Of a stretch of DNA of 19,625 nt, positions 6,920 through 16,447 are shown one piece after another; the stretch's first letter is position 1; each line of letters opens with the position of its first letter. Location: NCBI GenBank assembly GCA_021813155.1, contig JAKALK010000012.1:1-19625 (forward strand), given 5' to 3'. The notes beneath the pieces are model-generated. The model was not told the DNA's origin and ran no database searches. It was given only the letters and a program-made list of their open reading frames with translations. The translations under genes and the position numbers were made by a program. Source of the stretch: a bacterium (GTDB lineage: Bacteria; Patescibacteriota; Minisyncoccia; UBA6257; 2-01-FULL-56-20).

Positions 6920-6958
6920 AAAACTGATGCCGACCGACAAATCGACATTTCCAGTTTT
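6920..6958 (-). promoter_or_regulatory. Stem-loop in the rpsF-ssb gap
   Basis: In the transcript, AAAACTG pairs with CAGTTTT and inside it ATGTCGA pairs with TCGGCAT (one G-U), with a 3-nt bulge, an 8-nt loop and a TTTTAATTTT tail. It ends 14 bases before the ssb start. It could be an attenuator or a processing site. The rest of this 133-base gap holds an AAGGAG sequence followed by an 18-codon TTG-start frame, too weak to call a gene. Confidence 0.5.
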
Positions 6959-7038
6959 GAATGCAAATACTCCTTAGAACTCGTTTTTATTAATTTTCTA
7001 ACTGGATTCATACTTTTTTATTATTAAACGCAATTAGG

Positions 7039-7458
7039 TTATTGTAAAATTTCTTCAATTTTTTTCTCGAGAGCTTCGTTGCTGAGAGGTAAGGGCCCGC
7101 GAATTTCGGGTTCAGTTTTAGAAGGAGTCAACTTAACTCTCCCTTTTCCAACTGAGGCAGGTCTATTTTTAAATGGCGGAGTGATGATAAGAAATCTGAT
7201 AATTTCGCTGTTGCTTTTTAGATCTTGGTTTAAGGTTTTAACGGATTCGGGATCGCCTAAGATATGCAGAAAGCTGAAGTAACCCTGGCTTTCTTTTTTG
7301 ATTTTATAAGCCAAGCTAATTTTCTTAACAGGAGCATCTAAAGCAACTTCAAACTGATGTTGTTTAACAAGTTTTAAGACGCTCGAGATGCCATCTTCAT
7401 TCTTGGTAAGAAATGAGATTTCGTATTCTTTTTTGTCGGGTTTTTCGATTACTTCCAT
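7039..7458 (-). CDS. rpsF: 30S ribosomal protein bS6
   Basis: Small-subunit protein that binds 16S rRNA together with bS18. The N-terminal about 95 residues show the ferredoxin-like bS6 pattern: YEISFLTKNEDG, an alternating amphipathic strand KISLAYKIKKESQGYFSFLHI, and IIRFLIITPP. A Lys/Pro-rich extension of about 40 residues makes it longer (139) than E. coli S6 without its Glu tail. AAGG lies one base before the ATG, too close for an efficient site. The gene starts 10 bases after the rpoBC stop, so it probably shares that transcript. rpsR, the usual partner gene, is not adjacent. Confidence 0.9.
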   Translation of the reverse strand: MEVIEKPDKKEYEISFLTKNEDGISSVLKLVKQHQFEVALDAPVKKISLAYKIKKESQGYFSFLHILGDPESVKTLNQDLKSNSEIIRFLIITPPFKNRPASVGKGRVKLTPSKTEPEIRGPLPLSNEALEKKIEEILQ

Positions 7459-7468
7459 GCCTTAGAAA

Positions 7469-10400
7469 CTAGCTGATCTTCTCAGCTTCGTCAAGCTCTC
7501 TCGTTGCTTCCGCTGTATTTTCTGTTTCTTCTTTTTCTTCGTCTTCGGAAATATTTATGCGAGGATCGCTTGAGGGTATAAGTCGACCGATAATGACATT
7601 TTCTTTAAGACCACGCAGGATATCAGTACGAGATTCAATGGCAGCTTTCACAAGCACCCGGGCAGTGTCCTGGAAAGAGGCAGCTGAGAGAAAACTTTCG
7701 GTTGAGAGAGCAACTTGAGTAATACCCATTAGAAGCTGCTCACCTTTAGCTGGAGTTCTCCCCTGCCGTTTTAATTCTCGGTTTATTTCGAGAAGTCTAG
7801 GCTTTTCAATGATTTCGCCCACCACTAAATCGGGAGCGTCGCCAGCATCTTTAATACGAATACGAGAAAACATCTGGCGGACAATTACCTCAATGTGTTT
7901 ATTGTTAATAGAAGCTCCCTCTGAAAAATATATTTTTTGAACTTCATTAATAACGTATCGCTCAACGGCTTCTTTGCCTCTTAGTTCGAACATCTCTTTG
8001 AGGTCGATGTGCCCGTCAGAAATTTGATCGCCTTTCTTTATTTCGTCTCCGACTTTAATTAAGAATGAAGAGGAGGCCGGGACGGTGTATTCAGCTGTTT
8101 TAGCAGTTGCTTTCTTGCTGCCCGAGGATTTTTTGGGAAGAGATAAGGTAAGAACTCTCAACGTCCCACGATCTTCTATTTTCGAGACAATACCATCTTC
8201 GTTAACTAAAACCGCTTTTCCTTTAGGCGGCCGCGCTTCAAAAATTTCTTCAATACGAGGAAGGCCATGGGTGATATCGACTCCAGCAACGCCGCCTGAG
8301 TGGAAGGTTCTCATGGTAAGCTGGGTCCCAGGCTCGCCGATAGATTGAGCAGCAACAACTCCAACGGCCTCGTTAATACGAGCTCGCTTGTTGTCGCCAA
8401 GGCTTAAGCCATAGCAGCGACCACAAACGCCATAAAGAGTTTTACAGGTAATCGGAGAACGAACTTTAACGGCAGCAAGTTCTGATTTATCAATTGCATC
8501 GGCTGCCAATTTGTCGATAACATCGTTAGCTTTAACTACTATCTTGCGTCCTACTTTAATGTCTTCGGCGGTAGTCCGAGAGAAAATACGACTAGCGAAC
8601 GATTGGCCAAATTTATCTCCGTCCGCTCGGACAATTTCAACACTCTCGGAAGTGCGACAATCTTCTTCTTTAACAAAAATATCTTGAGCAACATCAACCA
8701 GGCGCCGCGTAAGGTAGCCAGCCTGAGCAGTCTTAAGGGCGGTATCAGTCGTCCCCTTTCGAGCCCCGTGGGTTGAAATAAAGTATTCCAAAACGCTTAA
8801 CCCCTCTTTGAGAGATGATTTAATGGGCAACTCAATAGTTTCCCCTTGGGAATTCTGAACTAGGCCCTTCATACCCATCATTTGAATCGGCTGAACCCAC
8901 GAACCACGAGAACCAGAGTCGATAATCTGATAAATTGAGTTCCCTTCAGGAAGAACTTTGAGAACTAGGCTGGAAATTTCTTTCTTGGCTTTTTCCCAAA
9001 CAGCGATAACGCGAGCGCGACGTTCTTCTTTAGTCAAAAGTCCGCTTCGGTACTGCGAGTAAATTTCATCAACTTTTACTTCTGCTTCTCTAAGAATTCT
9101 GGGTTTCTCTTCGGGGGTAATTAAGTCCCAGATTGACCAGGTAATACCAGAGTGAGTAGATCTTTCAAATCCTAAATTTTTAACTCTATCGAGTATCTCG
9201 CTGGTTTTTTCAAAGCCGTAACGTTCAACAAAACTGTCCATCAGCCTAGCTAGTTCTTTTTTGTTCAAAGTCCTATTTACAAAATCGTAGTCAGAATCGA
9301 AAAGTTGATTAAACATTAAACGACCGACTGAAGTGTTGATAGTTTTTTCGCCCACCCTCACTTGAATCAAATTCCTGAGGCCGATAGCGTGATGATTGTA
9401 GGCCATAAAAGCCTCGCTAATATTGGCAAAATATTTTTTTGGAGTAGTTTCAGACGATAGAATTTGGGTGATGTAATAAATTCCAAGGACAACGTCTTGG
9501 GTGGGGGCAGTAATAAGATCACCAGTAGCAGGTTTTAAAAGATTGTGATGGGAAGCCATAATTTCTTTCGCTTCTCTTTGGGCTTCGTCGGAAAGAGGCA
9601 GATGAACAGCCATTTGATCGCCATCAAAGTCAGCATTGAAGGCCATACAAACCAAGGGAGGGATTTGAATAGCAAGCCCTTCAACTAAGAGTGGACGAAA
9701 AGCCTGAACGCTTAGGCGATGGAGAGTGGGGGCGCGGTTAAGAAGAACATGTCGATCCTTGATGATTTCTTCTAAAATAGCCCAGATTTCATCGGAGGCT
9801 TGTTCAATAACGCGATTAGCACTCCGAATATTATTAGCAATGCCTCTCTTAATAACCTCGCTAATAACAAAGGGCCGGAAAAGTTCAAGAGCCATACGTT
9901 TAGGTAGGCCACACTGGTTGATGTGTAATTTGGGACCAACCACAATAACCGATCGACCCGAGTAATCGACTCTTTTCCCGAGGAGGTTTTGTCTGAAGCG
10001 CCCTTGCTTCCCTTTTAACATGTCGGCTAAAGACCGGAGTGGTCGCCTCTGAGTTGAGAGTTGTTGCGCACCAAAACGAGCCGAGTTATCAATTAAAGCA
10101 TCAACAGCTTCCTGAAGCATGCGTTTTTCGTTTTTCACGATAACATCGGGAGCTTTGATTTCGAGCAATTTTTTGAGCCGGTTATTCCGGTTGATAACTC
10201 TACGGTAGAGATCATTTAAATCAGAGGTAGCATAACGACCACCATCTAAAGCCACCATTGGCCTTAAGTCTGGAGGAAGAATCGGAAGTATGGTCGTAAT
10301 CATCCACTCGGGACGAGTGTTATTCTTGATCATGGCCTTCAGCATTTTCAACCGCCGAAACTGTTTAGCATCAACGGCACCGCGTTTTGGCTCGAGAAGT

Positions 10401-13400
10401 ATTTTTTCGATTTTTTGAACTTCTTTCCTCAAATCCATCTTCTCAAGAATTTCTCGGACGGCCTCCGCGCCACTTGAGGCCTTGAAAACATCACCAAACT
10501 TTCGCGCCAAACTAAAGTATTCCAACTCGCTTAAAATATCGCCGGGTTTGAGGTTGGTTAAAAATTCTCGAGTTTGCTCGGCAGCATTGCTTAGCTCTTT
10601 CTTAACTTCTTTATCAGAAGCAACCACTTTCAACTTACTTCTGAGTTCCTTTTCGAGCTCTTCAAGGGCTTTCTTTCTGTTTTCTTCATCTACCTCGGTA
10701 ACAATGTAGGCAGAATAGTAGATAACTCTCTCAAGTTTATTAGAAGAAGTATCAAGAATAAGGCTCAATCGAGAAGGAATGCTTTTTAGAAACCAAATGT
10801 GGCAAACAGGGGCAGCAAGTTTAATATGCCCCATGCGTTCGCGGCGGACAATGGAGCGCGTTACTTCAACTCCGCATTTGTCGCAAACGACGTTTTTGTA
10901 ACGAATTCGGCGATATTTACCGCAGTAACACTCGTAATCTTTGGTCGGCCCAAAAATGCGCTCAGAGAAGAGCCCATCTTTTTCTGGGCGCTGGGTACGA
11001 TAATTAATAGTTTCTGGTTTAGTGACCTCTCCGTGTGACCACTTTAAAATATCGTCCGGAGAAGCAACTCCAATTTTAAGAGCCTTAAATTCATCTTGTC
11101 TTTCTGATTCAGAATCATAAACGGGTTCTATATTAAATCCAAGAGCCTTTAGCTCTGATAGAAGAACATTAAAAGAGGCAGGGATGTTAGGTTTCTTTAT
11201 TTTTTCTCCTCGAATAATAGATTCATAAGCCGAAGATCGGCCGAGAATATCGTCAGATTTGATGGTAAGAACTTCCTGGAGGGTGTGTCTGGCCCCATAG
11301 CCCTCAAGAGCCCAGACTTCCATTTCTCCAAAACGCTGACCGCCAAATTGAGCCTTACCGCCCAAAGGCTGCTGGGTAATCAATGAATAGGGACCAATAG
11401 AACGAACATGGACTTTATCTTCAACAAGATGATTAAGCTTCATCACATAGATGTAGCCAACGGTAACCGGACGATCAAAAACTCGACCAGTGCGTCCATC
11501 GAAAAGCTCAATCTTGCCATCTTGAGGCAAGCCGGCTTTTTTAAGTTCCCCTTGAACCTGTTCTTCAGTGGCTGAATCGAGCCCTGGAGTTACGGCCCTA
11601 TAGCCAAGTTTTGCGGCAGCCCAACCAAGATGAGTCTCGAGAACTTGTCCTAAGTTCATACGAGAAACTACTCCTAGAGGATTTAAAACAACATCGACTG
11701 GCGTACCATCAGCTAAATGGGGCATATCTTCAACTGGACGAACCTGAGAAATAACACCTTTATTGCCGTGACGACCAGCAACTTTATCTCCAACTTGGAT
11801 CTTGCGAAGTTCGGCTACCTCGATGCGAATCCTTTTGATAATGCCGGGTTCAAGTTTGTCCCCTTGATCTCGGTTAAAAATCTTTACGCCGACTATCCTG
11901 CCCTGCTTACCATGGGGCAGAGTTAACGAGGTATCTTTTACGTCCCTGGCCTTCTCGCCAAAAATGGCTCTCAGTAATCTCTCCTCGGAACTTAATTCGG
12001 CTTCCCCTTTCGGCGAGATCTTACCAACTAAAATGTCGCCGGCTTTAACTTCGGCGCCAATACGGATGATACCTTCTTCGTCTAAATTCTTTAGTTTTTC
12101 TTCAGAGACATTAGGGATGTCGGGCGTGGTTAGTTCGGGACCAAGTTTAGTATCTCGAACATCACAGTCGAAGTCTTCGATATGAATTGAGGTGAACAAG
12201 TCATCTCGAACTACTCTTTCTGAAAGAATAACTGCGTCTTCGAAGTTCGCTCCCTCCCAAGATAAGAAGGCTACGAGAAGATTCTGACCAAGAGCCAGAA
12301 CGCCGTTATCAATAGATGGGCCATCGGCTAAAATATCTCCTTTCTTAACGACTTGGCCGGGAGAGACAACCGGGCGTTGATTAATTGAAGTGAATTGATT
12401 AGAACGCTTAAATTTTTCTAGGGTGTAATTTTTGATTCCCTTACTGTATTTAACTTTGATGTGCCCTGCGTCAACTTCAAGAACAGTACCATCAGCTTCA
12501 GCTTTAAGAAGATAACCGGAGTCTGAAGCGGCTTTTTCTTCTTGCCCGGTGCCGACCAAAGGCGCTTGAGGTTTAATAGAAACAACCGCCTGCCGTTGCA
12601 TGTTTGATCCCATGAGCGCGCGATTGGCATCATCATGTTGCAAAAACGGGATAAGAGATGTGGCAATACTCACAAATTGATGGGGGGCTACGTCAATGAA
12701 ATCAACTTCCTCCCTGGAACAGATACCTGGATCACCTTTAATTCGGGCTTCGACGTTAGAGTTCGTAAAAACACCTTTGTCATCGCGGGGGTTGCCGGCG
12801 TGAGCAATCTTGTACTTCTCTTCCTCAATGGCATCCATCCATATCACTTCACTGGTGACTTGACTGTTTTTCACTCGAGCGTAAGGAGTTTCCAAAAATC
12901 CTAGTTCGTTAACTCTTGAAAAACTCGAGAGGTAATTAATAAGACCAATATTGGCCCCCTCGGGGGTTTGAATGGGACAAATGCGCCCATAATGAGAGCG
13001 GTGTATGTCGCGAACTTCGAAGCTGGCTCGTTCTCTGGTAAGCCCGCCGGGGCCAAGGGCACTAAGGCGGCGTTTGTGTTCCAGCTCAGCTAAAGGATTA
13101 ATTTGATCCATAAATTGAGAAAGCTGAGAGGACGCAAAGAATTCTTTAATAACAGCGGCGATTGGACGAAAGTTAATAAGCTGGGCCGGCATAAGCGTTT
13201 CTTTATCCAAGATCGACATCCGGTCCTGGATGATACGCCTGAGCCTAGCGAAACCTATGCGCAACCTTCCTTGTAATAATTCACCGACAGTTTTTAGGCG
13301 ACGATTCCCTAGGTGATCAATATCATCTGGCTCGGCTCCGGGAGTATTATTAAGACGAATAATTTCGCGAACAATAGCAGTGATATCATCGAGATCAAGA

Positions 13401-14257
13401 ACTCGATTAGCTTTCTTCTGAGGGAAACCCAATCTTTGGTTCATTTTGAAGCGGCCAACATTAGAAAGATCGTAGCGATCAAATCTCTTAAACATTGAAT
13501 CAATCAAACTTTTAGCGGTTTCAGGCGTAGCAGGATCGCTTGGTCTTAGGCGACGATAGACTTCCATGTATGATTCAGACAGATCTTTGGCGGCGTCTTT
13601 CTTAAGAGTGGCAGTAATGTATTTGTGATTGCCAACGTCTATATCTTTAAAGTCGTTTAAGAATGATTCCTCAGAAGAGCCGAAAATTCTAAGAAGATCA
13701 GTAACAGCTACTTTGCGATGGCGATCGATCTTGACGGCGAGTGTGCCGTCAATCTCGGTTTCAAATTCAAGCCAAGCGCCACGATTAGGAATAATTTTGG
13801 CTCCAAAAAGGTTGCGCCCTCGCCAAGATTGAGCCGTGAAATAAACTCCTGCTGACCTAATAAGCTGAGAGACTACCACTCTCTCGACTCCATTGATGAT
13901 GAAAGTGCCTCGATCAGTCATCACAGGAAAATCTCCAAAATAAACTTCCTGGGTTTGGCTCTTGCCAGTCTTTTTGTTCTCGAGACGCACTTTCACTCGG
14001 AGAGCTGCTTCGTAAGTTGCATCTTTATAAAGAGTAGTTTCCTCGTCGTATTTGGGTTCATCGAGACGAAAACCCTCAAAATAAAGTTCGGTCTCCTTCC
14101 CCGTGTGGTCCCGGATGGGCGAAACTTCTTCGAAAATTTCTTGAAGTCCTTTTTCTAAAAATCGGCGATAGGAGGTGAGCTGAATCTCGTTTAGATTGGA
14201 GATTTCAGTTAGGGGTTTGAATTTAGAAAAATCTTTGACGGGGAGAGTTTTAATCAT
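7469..14257 (-). CDS. rpoBC: RNA polymerase beta and beta' subunits fused in one 2262-residue polypeptide
   Basis: Encodes both large subunits of RNA polymerase in one uninterrupted frame. Residues 1 to about 1054 are RpoB: the fork and rifampicin region (about 374-405, with SQLSQFMDQ and HKRRLSALGPGGL), then GDKVAGRHGNKGVIS and the GGKAQFGGQRFGEMEVWALE clamp segment. RpoC starts at about 1055 (DEFKALKIGVASPDDIL) with only some 15-20 residues of linker. RpoC shows zinc site 1 (Cys1110, 1112, 1125, 1128), catalytic NADFDGD (Asp1543, 1545, 1547), zinc site 2 (Cys1867, 1938, 1945, 1948) and the trigger-loop area QSIGEPGTQLTMRTFHSGG. The large insertions of the E. coli subunits are absent. No Shine-Dalgarno site precedes the ATG; a candidate promoter lies at 14279-14306. 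Fused rpoBC is known from Helicobacter and Wolbachia relatives. Confidence 0.96.
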   Translation of the reverse strand: MIKTLPVKDFSKFKPLTEISNLNEIQLTSYRRFLEKGLQEIFEEVSPIRDHTGKETELYFEGFRLDEPKYDEETTLYKDATYEAALRVKVRLENKKTGKSQTQEVYFGDFPVMTDRGTFIINGVERVVVSQLIRSAGVYFTAQSWRGRNLFGAKIIPNRGAWLEFETEIDGTLAVKIDRHRKVAVTDLLRIFGSSEESFLNDFKDIDVGNHKYITATLKKDAAKDLSESYMEVYRRLRPSDPATPETAKSLIDSMFKRFDRYDLSNVGRFKMNQRLGFPQKKANRVLDLDDITAIVREIIRLNNTPGAEPDDIDHLGNRRLKTVGELLQGRLRIGFARLRRIIQDRMSILDKETLMPAQLINFRPIAAVIKEFFASSQLSQFMDQINPLAELEHKRRLSALGPGGLTRERASFEVRDIHRSHYGRICPIQTPEGANIGLINYLSSFSRVNELGFLETPYARVKNSQVTSEVIWMDAIEEEKYKIAHAGNPRDDKGVFTNSNVEARIKGDPGICSREEVDFIDVAPHQFVSIATSLIPFLQHDDANRALMGSNMQRQAVVSIKPQAPLVGTGQEEKAASDSGYLLKAEADGTVLEVDAGHIKVKYSKGIKNYTLEKFKRSNQFTSINQRPVVSPGQVVKKGDILADGPSIDNGVLALGQNLLVAFLSWEGANFEDAVILSERVVRDDLFTSIHIEDFDCDVRDTKLGPELTTPDIPNVSEEKLKNLDEEGIIRIGAEVKAGDILVGKISPKGEAELSSEERLLRAIFGEKARDVKDTSLTLPHGKQGRIVGVKIFNRDQGDKLEPGIIKRIRIEVAELRKIQVGDKVAGRHGNKGVISQVRPVEDMPHLADGTPVDVVLNPLGVVSRMNLGQVLETHLGWAAAKLGYRAVTPGLDSATEEQVQGELKKAGLPQDGKIELFDGRTGRVFDRPVTVGYIYVMKLNHLVEDKVHVRSIGPYSLITQQPLGGKAQFGGQRFGEMEVWALEGYGARHTLQEVLTIKSDDILGRSSAYESIIRGEKIKKPNIPASFNVLLSELKALGFNIEPVYDSESERQDEFKALKIGVASPDDILKWSHGEVTKPETINYRTQRPEKDGLFSERIFGPTKDYECYCGKYRRIRYKNVVCDKCGVEVTRSIVRRERMGHIKLAAPVCHIWFLKSIPSRLSLILDTSSNKLERVIYYSAYIVTEVDEENRKKALEELEKELRSKLKVVASDKEVKKELSNAAEQTREFLTNLKPGDILSELEYFSLARKFGDVFKASSGAEAVREILEKMDLRKEVQKIEKILLEPKRGAVDAKQFRRLKMLKAMIKNNTRPEWMITTILPILPPDLRPMVALDGGRYATSDLNDLYRRVINRNNRLKKLLEIKAPDVIVKNEKRMLQEAVDALIDNSARFGAQQLSTQRRPLRSLADMLKGKQGRFRQNLLGKRVDYSGRSVIVVGPKLHINQCGLPKRMALELFRPFVISEVIKRGIANNIRSANRVIEQASDEIWAILEEIIKDRHVLLNRAPTLHRLSVQAFRPLLVEGLAIQIPPLVCMAFNADFDGDQMAVHLPLSDEAQREAKEIMASHHNLLKPATGDLITAPTQDVVLGIYYITQILSSETTPKKYFANISEAFMAYNHHAIGLRNLIQVRVGEKTINTSVGRLMFNQLFDSDYDFVNRTLNKKELARLMDSFVERYGFEKTSEILDRVKNLGFERSTHSGITWSIWDLITPEEKPRILREAEVKVDEIYSQYRSGLLTKEERRARVIAVWEKAKKEISSLVLKVLPEGNSIYQIIDSGSRGSWVQPIQMMGMKGLVQNSQGETIELPIKSSLKEGLSVLEYFISTHGARKGTTDTALKTAQAGYLTRRLVDVAQDIFVKEEDCRTSESVEIVRADGDKFGQSFASRIFSRTTAEDIKVGRKIVVKANDVIDKLAADAIDKSELAAVKVRSPITCKTLYGVCGRCYGLSLGDNKRARINEAVGVVAAQSIGEPGTQLTMRTFHSGGVAGVDITHGLPRIEEIFEARPPKGKAVLVNEDGIVSKIEDRGTLRVLTLSLPKKSSGSKKATAKTAEYTVPASSSFLIKVGDEIKKGDQISDGHIDLKEMFELRGKEAVERYVINEVQKIYFSEGASINNKHIEVIVRQMFSRIRIKDAGDAPDLVVGEIIEKPRLLEINRELKRQGRTPAKGEQLLMGITQVALSTESFLSAASFQDTARVLVKAAIESRTDILRGLKENVIIGRLIPSSDPRINISEDEEKEETENTAEATRELDEAEKIS

Positions 14258-14278
14258 GGGACTTTGAAAAGTTGGTTG

Positions 14279-14306
14279 ATTTTAAACTCACAAAAGGAGT
14301 GATCAA
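14279..14306 (-). promoter_or_regulatory. Candidate promoter for rpoBC
   Basis: Minus-strand TTGATC (4 of 6), a 16-base spacer and TAAAAT (5 of 6). The start would lie about 15 bases before the rpoBC ATG, giving a very short leader, which fits the missing Shine-Dalgarno site. The rest of the 104-base gap after mltG contains only a weak stem (AAAACCA/TGGTTTT) without a T run. Confidence 0.45.
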
Positions 14307-14361
14307 AACCAGTGATAGTTTTGGTTTTTAAAATTTATTAACTTTTTAGATTGACTCGGAA

Positions 14362-15342
14362 TTAGGTTTTAAGGTATTTAGCGATGTTTTGATTATGTTC
14401 CTCAAGGGTCTTGGAAAAAATCGTATTTCGAGTTCTCTGATCGCTTAAATAAAACCAATAAGGGGTTTCTCTGGCCTCAAGAACGGCTTGAACAGCAGAA
14501 ACACCGGGACTAACAATTGGCCCCGGCGGTAAACCTTTATATTGGTAGGTATTATAGGGAGAGTTTATTTTCATGTCAAGAGACGTCAAAGGGTAGCATT
14601 TTTTTCCCCCTAAATTTTCGATAAGCTTGGCATAGCAAATAGTGGCATCTACTTGAAGGGGAAATCCTGCTTTGAGCCTTTTTTTAAGAATCCCGGCGAC
14701 GACTTTTTGATCCTCAAAATTTGGCACTTCTTCCTCAATTAGCGATGCCAAGATTAGGTTCCGGTTCATATTTTTCTGATCCTGGCTTAAGAGAGCACTA
14801 AGGTGGCGATCAAAGTTATTTCTAAAATTTTTAACAACATCGTTAACTGGAGAGCGGGGAAAAAACTTATAGGTGTCAGGGAAAAGTTTGCCTTCGATAG
14901 GTTCACGACTATTAAAACTAATTAAATCGCCGGGAGAAATAACTTTAGCGTCGCCAAGAAGGCGATCAACTTCAAAAACCGAGAGCCCTTCCCTCACAAT
15001 AATTTCGACTTCGTTTTCACCTCTCACTAATTCACGAACTATCTCAGCGCTACTTAAATTTGGAGAGAGTTCGTAGAGGCCAGGCTTTAGTTTATGGGCT
15101 GACCCGGTGACAACGGCAAAAATTTTTGTAATAGCAGCAGAACGGATCAATTGTTTTGCTTTCAGCTGATCAATGATTTCTTTAAAACTATCGCCGGGAG
15201 AAACAGAGAATAGGCTAATTGTCCCGTTTTGAGATGCGGGCTTTAGGCCGTAAGAAAAGATAACGGTGACTATAAAAACAGCGACAGCGACAGAGAAATA
15301 GATTTTCTTGGGCGAAGGGAGAATAATTTGTCTCTCAATCAT
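14362..15342 (-). CDS. mltG: Endolytic murein transglycosylase
   Basis: Cleaves nascent peptidoglycan strands inside the chain at the membrane, releasing or terminating them. The ATG at 15342 gives 326 residues; a TTG 33 bases upstream overlaps rodA and adds residues with no family match. A cytoplasmic tail and one membrane helix (about 14-32) anchor the enzyme. A LysM-like segment follows (about 41-120: VSPGDSFKEIIDQLKAKQLI, KPGLYELSP). The YceG catalytic domain has Glu203 in LASLIEEEV as the expected catalytic residue (E. coli Glu218). LQVDATICYA, SPYNTYQYKGLPPGPIVSPG and a closing FSKTLEEHN are all diagnostic. The gene follows rodA by 16 bases, a sensible pairing of glycan synthesis and release. 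Confidence 0.94.
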   Translation of the reverse strand: MIERQIILPSPKKIYFSVAVAVFIVTVIFSYGLKPASQNGTISLFSVSPGDSFKEIIDQLKAKQLIRSAAITKIFAVVTGSAHKLKPGLYELSPNLSSAEIVRELVRGENEVEIIVREGLSVFEVDRLLGDAKVISPGDLISFNSREPIEGKLFPDTYKFFPRSPVNDVVKNFRNNFDRHLSALLSQDQKNMNRNLILASLIEEEVPNFEDQKVVAGILKKRLKAGFPLQVDATICYAKLIENLGGKKCYPLTSLDMKINSPYNTYQYKGLPPGPIVSPGVSAVQAVLEARETPYWFYLSDQRTRNTIFSKTLEEHNQNIAKYLKT

Positions 15343-15358
15343 AAAATATAATTTACAA

Positions 15359-16402
15359 TTAAGACTTGCGAGCAATGGCGTTTATGATAGCGACAATAAA
15401 AAAACTTGTCAAAAGACTAGATCCACCATAACTCAAAAATGGAAAAGTAACCCCAATGACCGGAGAGAGGCCTAAAACAGATCCGGTATTTAGAAAAAAT
15501 TGCCAACTCATAGCTATAGAGGCACCGATACAAATAAATTTCTCGAAATTCCTGTCGGCGTGAGCCGCAACATTCAAGAAGCCGAGAATGAGCCAGACGA
15601 AAGAAGCTACCACTAAGAGGGCAGCCAACCATCCCCATTCTTCAATTAGGGCAGCCAAAATGAAATCGGTTTCTGGTTCTGTTAAAAAACCAAGTTGGGT
15701 TTGAGTTCCTTGGTGATATCCTTTTCCAAAAAAGCCTGCGGAACCAATAGCAATCTTGGATTGACTGACGCTATAATTGATGCCGAGGGTATTCTTTTCT
15801 GGATAGAAAACTCCTAAGATTCTTTCTTTTTGATAATCCTTAAGAACCGAATTCCACATCAAAAGGCCAACGACGAGGAAGACGAGAGTAGCAACTACAA
15901 ATCTTCTAATAGGTAAACCACTTACCAGAAGAAAGCCGAACCAGATTCCAAAAAGAACAAGGCCTGATCCAAAATCCGGCTGGAGAGCAACTATACCGAC
16001 TGGCAAAAGAAAATAGATAAAGGAGATAATAATGTATTTCCAACGCGCAATACCCAGGTGACGGCGGCTGAAATACTGAGCAAACATTAAAATCAAGCTT
16101 ATTTTAGCAAGTTCGACAGGTTGAAAATTAACTGGACCAAGAACTAGCCAACTCCGAGTCTGGTTGATCAAAGGACCCTTAAGGTAAGCTGCAACTAAAA
16201 GTAAGAGAGATACGATGTAAAGACCTGGAATAAACCACCGGTAATTTAGAAGGAGTCTCCAGTCGATAAAAAGAAAGACAATTATTAAAGCAATGCCAAG
16301 AATAATCCAAAGGGATTGGAGTAGAAAAAGTTTAGAAGATAGACTGGAGAGGACAATCAGACTCGAAGCCAATAAAAAGCCTAAAGGGAGGTAAAGTTTC
16401 AT
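15359..16402 (-). CDS. rodA: SEDS-family peptidoglycan glycosyltransferase, RodA-like
   Basis: Polymerises lipid II into glycan strands for cell elongation, together with a class B penicillin-binding protein. The 347-residue protein is almost entirely hydrophobic, with about ten membrane helices. Family marks are RSWLVLGPVNFQPVELAKISL, LQPDFGSGLV (Asp143), the extracellular loop GSAGFFGKGYHQGTQTQLGFL, and TEPETDFILAALIEE, whose Asp246 matches the catalytic Asp of E. coli RodA (Asp262). The closing segment is GVTFPFLSYGGSSLL. RodA is preferred over FtsW because of the GKGYHQGTQTQL loop and short termini. A small CTCTC-TTTTT-GAGAG hairpin sits just before the start. The partner PBP2 gene is not in the window. 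Confidence 0.92.
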   Translation of the reverse strand: MKLYLPLGFLLASSLIVLSSLSSKLFLLQSLWIILGIALIIVFLFIDWRLLLNYRWFIPGLYIVSLLLLVAAYLKGPLINQTRSWLVLGPVNFQPVELAKISLILMFAQYFSRRHLGIARWKYIIISFIYFLLPVGIVALQPDFGSGLVLFGIWFGFLLVSGLPIRRFVVATLVFLVVGLLMWNSVLKDYQKERILGVFYPEKNTLGINYSVSQSKIAIGSAGFFGKGYHQGTQTQLGFLTEPETDFILAALIEEWGWLAALLVVASFVWLILGFLNVAAHADRNFEKFICIGASIAMSWQFFLNTGSVLGLSPVIGVTFPFLSYGGSSLLTSFFIVAIINAIARKS

Positions 16403-16447
16403 ATTATGCTCTCAAAAAGAGAGAAACAACTGGCGAAGATAAGTGTT

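Noticed and set aside
7469..14257. Frameshift artefact joining separate rpoB and rpoC
   Set aside because: The frame is continuous through conserved motifs on both sides and the linker residues are coherent. I cannot exclude a single-base error near 11090 without reads, so this is listed as a check in the finding.
7469..14257. Numerous short plus-strand frames of 60-90 codons opposite rpoBC
   Set aside because: They are complements of a conserved coding sequence, have no start signals and no recognisable products.
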